The notes under the pieces: model-generated | Database searches by the model: none | Told to the model about the DNA's origin: nothing | What the model saw: only the letters and a program-made list of their open reading frames with translations | Assembly (NCBI GenBank): GCA_002293455.1 | Contig: DBDH01000109.1 | Location: 21,517-37,905 of the forward strand | DNA: 16,389 bases | Direction: 5' to 3' | DNA from: Treponema sp. UBA937 | Lineage (GTDB): Bacteria; Spirochaetota; Spirochaetia; Treponematales; Breznakiellaceae | Made by a program: the position numbers and the translations under genes | Shown here: positions 1-6,600 of the stretch, in pieces | How the letters are laid out: the number at the start of each line of letters is the position of its first letter | Position numbering within the stretch: the first letter of the stretch is position 1

Positions 1-16
1 AGGCGCGAAATCGCAT

Positions 17-54
17 GAGCTTGTACAAAACTAACCGAGTTTTGCAACAAGCTC
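17..54. repeat. Imperfect inverted repeat (hairpin) with a distant inverted copy
   Basis: The left arm GAGCTTGTACAAAACT (17-32) and the right arm AGTTTTGCAACAAGCTC (38-54) are reverse complements except that A in one arm replaces TG in the other; they are separated by AACCG. The right arm is an exact reverse complement of 16373-16389, the last bases of the window. This suggests a dispersed palindromic element present at least twice in this genome. It lies directly against the decayed gene relic, whose frame ends inside the right arm. No transposase is visible nearby. Confidence 0.75.
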
Positions 55-196
55 AACTATGTATTATTTCTATCACAACGATAGGATGATGAATAGTATT
101 GAAATAAAATTCCATAAGATGTTTTGTAATGATAAAATTAAAAATAATTATCGGTACAAAAAACCAAAAAGAATTATTTTTTTAAAATAAATGTAT
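53..196 (-). pseudogene. Internally deleted relic of the 161-residue membrane-protein gene
   Basis: Positions about 56-190 align base for base with parts of the intact gene at 969-1454. The relic reads NSFWFFVPIIIF, then ITKHL, then HHPIVVIE and IIHS before a TGA at 53-55. The intact protein has NCFWFFVPVIIF, ITKHL, PHPIVIIE (ending at E48) and IIHS (148-151). The relic therefore joins the equivalent of E48 directly to I148, an in-frame loss of 99 residues. On its 5' side the aligned frame runs into a TAA just before the conserved start region, and no start codon is preserved. The C-terminal end is replaced by the palindromic repeat. It is a dead paralogous copy or the remains of a duplication flanking the toxin-antitoxin pair. 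Confidence 0.8.
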
Positions 197-261
197 TCAG
201 AGCCTGAAAATGCTTGTATATTAATTGTTAAGAAGAAAAAAATTAGGTGAAAATATCCACG

Positions 262-292
262 GGCTTATTGACGCGATTAAGCCAATGGCTTA
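262..292. promoter_or_regulatory. Probable HigA operator: three half-sites over the toxin-antitoxin promoter
   Basis: The half-site GGCTTA occurs at 262-267, its complement TAAGCC at 278-283 and GGCTTA again at 287-292. The last two make a perfect 6-bp palindrome with an AAT centre. Half-sites one and two form a second inverted pair with a 10-nt spacer. The array covers the -35, the spacer and the first bases of the -10. HigA-type antitoxins usually repress their own promoter through such palindromes, so autoregulation is the natural reading; binding itself is inferred. Confidence 0.65.
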
Positions 293-296
293 CACT
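268..296 (+). promoter_or_regulatory. Sigma-70-type promoter of the toxin-antitoxin pair
   Basis: TTGACG (268-273), a 17-nt spacer and TACACT (291-296) give a near-consensus housekeeping promoter. Transcription would begin near 302-304, only 4 to 6 nt before the toxin ATG at 308, so the toxin transcript would be leaderless or nearly so and carry no Shine-Dalgarno sequence. The antitoxin, by contrast, has a good ribosome-binding site inside the toxin gene. Confidence 0.6.
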
Positions 297-307
297 TTAT
301 TATAGAT

Positions 308-664
308 ATGCCAGAGCCAATTATTGTAATAGAAACGCCGTCTTTTCTTCGCGATTGTAAAGGTCTGCTTGATGATGACGAACGTGAAGCTTTGGTTGCT
401 TTTCTTGCCTGTAATCCTAAAGCCGGTGATGTGATAGTTGGAACCGGCGGTATCCGTAAGTTCAGGTGGGCAAGAGAATACGAAGGGAAAAGCAAAGGCT
501 TTAGAGTTATTTACTATTATCATTCAAACGAGATTCCGCTCTTTGCCCTCAATATTTTTGCAAAAAATGAAAAGGCAAATGTAACAAAAGCAGAAAGGAA
601 TGAATTAAAGAAGTTGACCAGTATGTTGAAAGATACCTACAAGCCGAAGGGGAAGAAAACATGA
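308..664 (+). CDS. higB: HigB/RelE-family toxin of a type II toxin-antitoxin system
   Basis: This 118-residue protein resembles the HigB2-type branch of the RelE superfamily, ribosome-dependent mRNA interferases that cleave mRNA in the A site and stop growth when released from the antitoxin. Family features visible are NPKAGDVIVGTGGIRK (36-51), the basic strand SKGFRVIYYY (62-71), LFALNIFAKNEKAN (78-91) and a basic C-terminal helix. As in the HigBA arrangement, the toxin gene comes first and the antitoxin follows, overlapping by 4 nt (ATGA at 661-664). No in-frame ATG offers a credible alternative start. No Shine-Dalgarno sequence precedes the ATG, and the promoter lies almost on top of it, so expression is probably low relative to the antitoxin. 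Catalytic residues were not assigned individually. The family call is firm; toxicity is inferred. Confidence 0.85.
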   Translation: MPEPIIVIETPSFLRDCKGLLDDDEREALVAFLACNPKAGDVIVGTGGIRKFRWAREYEGKSKGFRVIYYYHSNEIPLFALNIFAKNEKANVTKAERNELKKLTSMLKDTYKPKGKKT

Positions 665-948
665 AAACAAACCGTATTGTTGAAAGCATGAAAGAAGCTG
701 TTGCAATATCCAAAGGTGAAATGCCTGAAAATTCGTACCGCATTCACATTCCTGAAAAGATCAATGTTAAATCTATCCGTGAGCGTATGGGACTTTCTCA
801 AGCCGCTTTTGCTAACCGTTTTGGTTTGTCCGTTTTTGCTGTCCGTAATTGGGAACAAGGCAAGCGTCAGCCTGATCCGGCGGCAAGGGCATATCTTAAA
901 GTTATAGAAAAAGCCCCGCAGCTTGTAGCAGATGTATTGTCGATGTAA
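661..948 (+). CDS. higA: HigA-type XRE-family antitoxin and repressor
   Basis: The 95-residue protein carries a helix-turn-helix of the XRE/HigA type at about residues 36-72, with the core GLSQAAFANRFGLSV followed by VRNWEQGKR, the recognition and wing region typical of HigA2-like antitoxins. The N-terminal 30 residues are probably the flexible segment that wraps the toxin. Its role would be to neutralise the preceding toxin and repress the shared promoter. AAGGGGAAG a few bases before the ATG is a good ribosome-binding site, and the start codon overlaps the toxin stop, so the two are translationally coupled. The DNA is AT-rich like the rest of the left end, consistent with horizontal acquisition. 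Only 20 nt separate its stop from the convergent membrane-protein gene, and no terminator hairpin is evident there. Confidence 0.87.
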   Translation: MKTNRIVESMKEAVAISKGEMPENSYRIHIPEKINVKSIRERMGLSQAAFANRFGLSVFAVRNWEQGKRQPDPAARAYLKVIEKAPQLVADVLSM

Positions 949-968
949 TCTAAAACATGATTTTATTG

Positions 969-1454
969 TTATTTTGCATTGTAACAAATATATCCGTGAA
1001 AACTATGTATTATTACAAATACAATTGACAATGTAATATATACCATATAATGATACAGCATACTTATAAAAAGTTTATTCCCCAATAAGCCAATACCAAT
1101 CAGCCATACAATAGATGTCCAATAAGGGGCCAATATGATAAACAAATTATTATGAAATGAAACTATCGGCACTTTTATCACTATAATATACGAAACGAAA
1201 TATATTAAGACTCCGATAATATATACAACAAGTCCTATGTTACCTGTTTTGTTATCAAGGCTTATCATCATTATCGCGGAAAATAAAATAGTGATCATTC
1301 TTACAATCATTTCTATGATAACTATGGGATGAGGAATATTTTTCAAATAAAATTCCGGGAGATGTTTTGTAATAAAGATATTGAAAATAATTACCGGCAC
1401 GAAAAACCAAAAACAATTATTTTTATAATGATTTACTATTTCGATTATGTTCAT
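969..1454 (-). CDS. Hypothetical integral membrane protein, about five membrane segments
   Basis: I do not recognise a family. The 161-residue product is very hydrophobic, with likely membrane helices at about residues 14-31, 44-66, 72-94, 104-124 and 128-150, no signal peptide and short polar loops (for example DNKTGN at 67-72). It would sit in the cytoplasmic membrane. The ATG overlaps the TGA of the upstream PagL-like gene by 4 nt (ATGA), so the two are translationally coupled and may act together at the envelope. A decayed, internally deleted copy of the same gene lies at 53-196 on the other side of the toxin-antitoxin pair. That shows the gene was once duplicated and makes this intact copy a likely real gene. 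Base composition is markedly AT-rich compared with genes beyond 2035. Confidence 0.65.
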   Translation of the reverse strand: MNIIEIVNHYKNNCFWFFVPVIIFNIFITKHLPEFYLKNIPHPIVIIEMIVRMITILFSAIMMISLDNKTGNIGLVVYIIGVLIYFVSYIIVIKVPIVSFHNNLFIILAPYWTSIVWLIGIGLLGNKLFISMLYHYMVYITLSIVFVIIHSFHGYICYNAK

Positions 1455-2023
1455 AATTGTATTCCCGCGGCAATGCCGACAGCATTTAATGATGGGTTTC
1501 TGGCTCTTCCATAAACATCGTTATTAGAAGTGTGAAACCATAATACTTTTGCAAATAATTTTGTGGTGTCTTCTGTGTTGTATTCTATTCCGCCGCCCAA
1601 ATGCCAGCCGCCGTTTATCATTGTTCCATTTTGGGGAAACGCTTTTGTGTATGTTACAAAACTCATCATTCCTTCAAGAAACAAACGGGCTTTTCTTATT
1701 GCCGGTGTGTACATTCTCATGCTTCCATTAAGGCTAAACCCCGCAACAGGTTGACGCGGATTACCGAGTTTATCAAACGCGAATAATCCGCTTAAGCCTA
1801 TGCCAAAATCCAAGAGATTATAATCTGGTGTGAGATAGGGAAAATTAAAAACAAAATCATATCCTGCTTCTATTACGCCGATATCATCTTCCCAAAATGA
1901 ATGATAATTTCCAATAGTAACCCTATGAGCAAAAGATAAAACTTGATGTTCCTGTGCACAGAGGACAAATGAGAAAGAACACAAGCATATACAGATTCCA
2001 ACATATTTTTTACTCATTCTCAC
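1451..2023 (-). CDS. PagL/acyloxyacyl hydrolase-like outer-membrane beta-barrel protein
   Basis: The 190-residue protein has an N-terminal signal peptide (basic MSKK, hydrophobic stretch, probable cleavage after LCA at 21-23) followed by alternating-pattern strands typical of a small beta-barrel. Near the C terminus it has WFHTSNND and then NPSLNAVGIAAGIQL. This resembles the PagL lipid A deacylase signature, in which a His-x-Ser pair (here H164, S166) and a downstream acidic residue form the active site in the outer membrane. The position where P. aeruginosa PagL has Glu appears to be N180 here, in an NPSLN context that I recall from many family relatives. I chose the GTG start at 2023 because AGAGGA lies 8 nt upstream of it; the ATG two codons later would be too far. 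It follows DUF6062 after 11 nt and overlaps the next gene. Catalysis is not demonstrated; a structural OMP is possible. Confidence 0.62.
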   Translation of the reverse strand: MRMSKKYVGICICLCSFSFVLCAQEHQVLSFAHRVTIGNYHSFWEDDIGVIEAGYDFVFNFPYLTPDYNLLDFGIGLSGLFAFDKLGNPRQPVAGFSLNGSMRMYTPAIRKARLFLEGMMSFVTYTKAFPQNGTMINGGWHLGGGIEYNTEDTTKLFAKVLWFHTSNNDVYGRARNPSLNAVGIAAGIQL

Positions 2024-2034
2024 TGATCATTCCT

Positions 2035-2688
2035 CTAGATATTTCTATCCGCGTTTCCGCGCAGCGCGATTGCAAGTTCTTTCCAAACAATTTTATCTTC
2101 TTCCGAAAGTTTCGCGAATTCTTCTTGTCTTCCATACGCCGACAATTCTATAAACTGACTCGTCCGCTCCAAAAGTGTGCTGAACTTTTCTTCCTGAAAT
2201 TTTTTCAGCCATGACGGAATATTTTTTGATTCCTGTAAAAGCCTCGCGTAATGCGGCGCGCACAAACCGGCAGACGCAAGAAAATATCTTTTTAATTCTT
2301 CGGCTTCTTTGCTGTTGTCTTTTGCTTCTATAAGAAAGCCGCAGTATTCTTTTTCGATTCTGTCCCTTTCGATGCAGACAGGACATTGCCCTTTGGGTTT
2401 CCACGGCTTATGTTTTTTAAAATGATCGATGCGGTCTTCAAGAATATCACGGCCTAAAATAGCGACGGCAAGACCGTCCCTGAATGATACAAGATTTTTT
2501 GAATGCTCGGCGCAGAATCCTCCGGCGCTGCGGTGCAAAGCACGAAAGCCGCGGTCCGCGACATGTTCAAAAAGCATGTTATCGATATAGCGTTCGGCGC
2601 GGTCCGCGATAATCCGGCAGAGGGGGCAGCCTGGTTTTTCACAAGCCTTTTCCAGTTCAAAAAAATTGATGTGTTTTTCAACAGCCAT
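2035..2688 (-). CDS. DUF6062-type protein with two Cys/His metal-site motifs
   Basis: The product is 217 residues when started at the ATG at 2688, which has AGGA 5 nt upstream; a longer frame to 2805 would overlap rpiA and is rejected. The sequence has two similar blocks: CPLC (21-24) followed by GFCAEH (57-62), and CPVC (102-105) followed by GLCAPHY (141-147). Each block supplies C-x2-C plus C-x2-H, a likely zinc-binding arrangement. The rest is helical and charged, without signal peptide or membrane segments, so it is probably cytosolic. I recall this pattern from the DUF6062 family, which has no known function. It lies 23 nt downstream of rpiA and 11 nt upstream of the PagL-like gene, so it is probably co-transcribed with both. 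The family name is from memory; the motif pattern is seen directly. Confidence 0.75.
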   Translation of the reverse strand: MAVEKHINFFELEKACEKPGCPLCRIIADRAERYIDNMLFEHVADRGFRALHRSAGGFCAEHSKNLVSFRDGLAVAILGRDILEDRIDHFKKHKPWKPKGQCPVCIERDRIEKEYCGFLIEAKDNSKEAEELKRYFLASAGLCAPHYARLLQESKNIPSWLKKFQEEKFSTLLERTSQFIELSAYGRQEEFAKLSEEDKIVWKELAIALRGNADRNI

Positions 2689-2711
2689 GTTGTTCCTGTT
2701 TTCCTTAGAGC

Positions 2712-3428
2712 TTATCTGATTTCTACCGATCCGTCCGAATGACCAATAAACACCGACGGCGGAAGCCGGGTGAAAAATCCGTTTTCCACAACGCCGGGAA
2801 TACAATTCAATTCGGCTTCCAGAATTGACGGATCAACCGGTTCTTTAAAAAGAACATCAAGTAATATATTACCATTATCTGTTATAACAGGACCGGCCTT
2901 GCGCAGCGCTTCCCGGACAGTTACTTCCGCCCCCATCGATGATAACGTTTTTGCAGCCGTAACTCTCGCCGCGGGAATCACTTCTATGGGAAGGGGAAAC
3001 TTCAACGCCAGATGTTCCACGAGCTTTGAGTCATCTACTACGATAGCATAAGAAGCAGACGCGTAAGCAATGATCTTTTCCAGAAGAAGCGCGCCGCCGC
3101 CGCCTTTGATGCAAAACTTCCGGGGATCAACTTCATCGGCCCCGTCAATGGTAAGATCAAGTTTCCCGTCGATCTCTTTTGCATTGAGCGTGTAAAGAGG
3201 AATGCCCCATTTCTCGCATTCCATAGTGGTTTGAAAACTGGTCGCCACGGCCTTTATGCCGGAAAGTTTCCCTTGCTGAATAAGCAGACCGACATGGCTC
3301 ACCGCCGGAATAGCGGTTGATCCCGTTCCGAGTCCCAGCTTCATCCCGTTTTTTACAAGCCGTTCCACGGCGGTCCTGCCCGCAAGAGCTTTCATTTCTT
3401 TCTGGTCCATGACTTCATCATACCGCAC
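2712..3428 (-). CDS. rpiA: Ribose-5-phosphate isomerase A
   Basis: RpiA interconverts ribose 5-phosphate and ribulose 5-phosphate in the non-oxidative pentose phosphate pathway in the cytosol. The 238-residue protein has the phosphate-binding GLGTGSTA (32-39), the catalytic TIDGADEVD (93-101, with D95 and D98) and KGGGGALLLEKI (108-119, with K108 and E117). The D-x2-D and K-x8-E spacings match those of the E. coli enzyme (D81/D84, K94/E103). The GTG at 3428 is chosen as start because AGGAA lies about 8 nt before it; the ATG six codons later has only a weak upstream signal, so a shorter form is possible. The length is slightly above the usual 220. It appears to be the first gene of a minus-strand run continuing into the DUF6062 gene. 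Confidence 0.95.
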   Translation of the reverse strand: MRYDEVMDQKEMKALAGRTAVERLVKNGMKLGLGTGSTAIPAVSHVGLLIQQGKLSGIKAVATSFQTTMECEKWGIPLYTLNAKEIDGKLDLTIDGADEVDPRKFCIKGGGGALLLEKIIAYASASYAIVVDDSKLVEHLALKFPLPIEVIPAARVTAAKTLSSMGAEVTVREALRKAGPVITDNGNILLDVLFKEPVDPSILEAELNCIPGVVENGFFTRLPPSVFIGHSDGSVEIR

Positions 3429-3541
3429 AGAGGAATTCCTGACAATTGGGGGACGGGAAAAGCGGGGAAAAATTTAACAGATATCCGAAGGTGTTTTAAA
3501 ACCAGGAGTTATGCCGAATTCTTCAACAATTAACAAAGAGC

Positions 3542-3603
3542 AGTCAGCAACGAGCAAAAGGAAACAAAAAACGTAATATTACCTTTGCCCGTTGCTTATG
3601 ACT
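3542..3603. terminator. Long imperfect hairpin between the OmpA-family gene and rpiA
   Basis: AGCAACGAGCAAAAGG at 3546-3561 pairs with CCTTTGCCCGTTGCT at 3582-3596, with one mismatch and one bulge. AGTC/GACT extends the stem beyond a small internal loop (3542-3545, 3600-3603). The 20-nt loop is AT-rich. It lies downstream of the stop of the giant OmpA-family gene, so a transcription terminator or 3' stabiliser for that gene is plausible. There is no clean T-run after the stem on the minus strand, so it may instead be an inverted-duplicate element. Confidence 0.45.
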
Positions 3604-3625
3604 ATTACTTGCTATATGTCTGCTG

Positions 3626-6600
3626 CTACTTAATCAAAATAAACTCGACCCTTCGGTTTTTCCACCAGTTATCATGATCTTCCCATTGAACCACGGGACG
3701 GGTTCCTCCCATGCCCATAGATGTCAAACGGTTTCTGGCAACGCCGTATTCGACCAGCATATCAACAACCGCGCGGGCTCTGGCCTCGCTTAAAGGCTGG
3801 AGTTCCTCCGTTTCTTCCGCAACGGTTCTCGTAACCGGATTTGCGTGGCCTTCAACTTGTACTTTGTAATCCCTAAACTTATTGAGGATTTCCGCGATAC
3901 GCCGCAGCACACGGATATTGTTATCATAATTTTCCCGGGGAATGTTCAGGAAATCCGCCGCGTTCTCCCGGAAAACAATCGATGGAACATTGATACGAAG
4001 AACGTCTCCGTCACGGATAACAAGAACGTCCACGCCGATCACGCCTGTAACACTGCTTGTGTTGCCTAAATCATCAACGGCACTAAAGGTAACAGGATAA
4101 TCCGTAGCGGCCTGAACCAGTTCGCCGGTATTGCTTCTGCCGTTCCATGTAAGTCTTTCACTGGGAACGCCTTTTCCTTCTATCTTATAGAACGAATTAT
4201 ACGGAGGCCGCGGTTCTGTGATTTCAAAAGCCCAGCTGCTAATGGGAGACACATCAACGGCGGACAGAGAGATAAACAGATCATCTTCCGCGCCGTCATT
4301 ATCGGGACTGAAATATTCTGGTGAAGTCGTAAAGCTCAATTCGGGACCGGAAATATCTATGGTAACAGGCCCCGCGGAAACATCCACACTGTCGCCTTTT
4401 TCATAGTTCACGCTGAGCTGGGCTGTGTACGCGCCTTCCCTAACGATTCCCGCGGCATCTTTACCGTCCCATGCTATAGAATCAGGAATGACGGCGCTTG
4501 TTTCATTCTGCGCGGGGAATTGCCGTATCACCGTTCCGCGTATATCTTTTATATCGAGTTTCCAATTACTCATACCGTCCTTTGGGTCAAGGATGATGGC
4601 AAATCTTACCGTATCATCATTACCGTCTTTTGGAGCAAAAGAGGCAGCCGACACGGTTAGGAACGCTCTTGGAATTCTCGCGTCCAGCACGATATTCTGT
4701 ATATCTTCGTTGTAACTATTGCCCGCGTCATCTATTGATTGAAGCGTGAAACTATAATTTCCGTCAGGCATGGGATTTCCCGCCTGATCTTTGCCGTCCC
4801 AGCGAAGCGCCGGTGCGCTGCTGTTCCACTCCCAAGTCTGAATGGTGTTTCCGTTTTCGTCAAGAAGAGCCGCTTCCCATGTGTCAGTTCCTATAGTTGT
4901 AATATTGAATATCTGTTCGTCCCGATTGCCGTCCCCGTTGGGAGAGAAGACTACGTAAGGAACAGAAAGTTCCGCATGGGGATCTGTAGTGTCCAATGTA
5001 ACGGCCTGTGAATACGCTACAGGCTGATTTCCCGCGGTATAGGTAACCATTATTCTGGCTGTATAGTTGTTATCAGGAACGGAAGCTCTCGCGTCATTTG
5101 TTCCATCCCAGATAATTGTTGCGGGTACATCAGCGCGTCCTCTAAAGGTTCTTACCGGTGATCCCTGCGGGTCAAGAATCTCCAGAATATATTCGGCGAT
5201 TCCTTCTCTGCTTTGAAGCAGGGGCATAAAGACAACAACGTCTTTTATACGGTCTCCATTTGGAGAAAATGCCAGTTTGTCAGTTGTCAGCAATATCGGC
5301 GTATCCGCGGTACTTAGGTTAAAAGCAACAGGAACAGAGGAACCGTTGTTCCCCGCCTGGTCGGTGGAGAAAACCTGATACACATAATTCCCGTCTGCGC
5401 TAAGCCCGCCTTCATCATTGCGGCCGTCCCAGGTAAGCCTTGCGGAAGGCATTCCGGAAAACTTAAACGTTTTCACCACGGCATTTTCACTATCCGAATC
5501 CTGCCTGCGGATTTCTCCGGTCCAGAGAATTTCGTTGGAAGCGGTCTGAGCAAAAATCATTTCATCCTGCTTGCCGTCGTTATTGGGAGAAAACGCGTTG
5601 TACTCCATCCGGACACCGGCGGAGGGCGGCGTAATATCTAACGTGAAGACTGGAGATGATGCTTCGGAGATATATCCGTTTCTATAGGAAACGGTCAGCG
5701 TTCCGTGGTAAGAACCTTCACTTAGCAGAGTGCCCGCGTCATCGTTTCCGTCAAACCGGATTTCTTCCGGTACCGGGAGAGTACCCCGGTAGGTTCTGCG
5801 GGTTCTTCCGTTTGTATCTATTATTCCGGCAGTCCATTGGGTAATGCCTTCCGTTACAGGAACGCCGGGACGCAGAATCATCACATCCTTAACGCCGTTA
5901 TTATTCGGCGAAAAATACGCGTCATCAATCGGCAGACTGACGGCAGGCTGAATGGTATTAATGATGATATTTGCAACATCAGCGTTCACGGCGTTCATTG
6001 CTTTATCAACGGAAAAAACCTTATACGTATAAATCCCGTCGGGAACGATTCTCCCTTCGTTGTCCGTGCCGTCCCACGTTAAATTCCGCACTTCGCCGGC
6101 TGTTACATCGAAACTTTTTACCTTGATTCCGGCATCGTTGTAGAATCCCGCGTCCCAAAAATCTTCGGCGGAACCGGTTTGGCTGATCATCAACACATCC
6201 TTGTTTCCGTCCCCGTCAGGAGAAAAGAGCCGCTCCGATTCGTTTAACGCGGTTATCTCGATAAGCGGATGCGTATTATCTATCATGACTTCATAGCGGG
6301 GAGAAGATGCCCCGTTTCCGTTATCATCCATAGCTGAAAGCGTAAAGAAATACCTTCCGTCAGGAGCCGTTCCTCCTGTTTCAAGCGTTCCGTCCCAGCG
6401 CAGGGTTTCCGGGATTTCAACCTGGGCCTTCACCGCCGTAAACCGGTCAAATATATTCCGGACGCCTTGAGTTTCAGGGCGAAGTTCTTTGTTCCGGTAT
6501 GTTTTTACGATATTTCCCGTATCATCCTGAATTTCCAGTTTCCATTCCGTAACATACCGTTGATCAACAATGGAAATGGGGAATTCTATATCGTCTGCTT

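Noticed and set aside
2689..2805. In-frame upstream extension of the DUF6062 gene
   Set aside because: It overlaps the end of rpiA, and ATG 2688 has a well-placed AGGA; the extension does not look like DUF6062 sequence.
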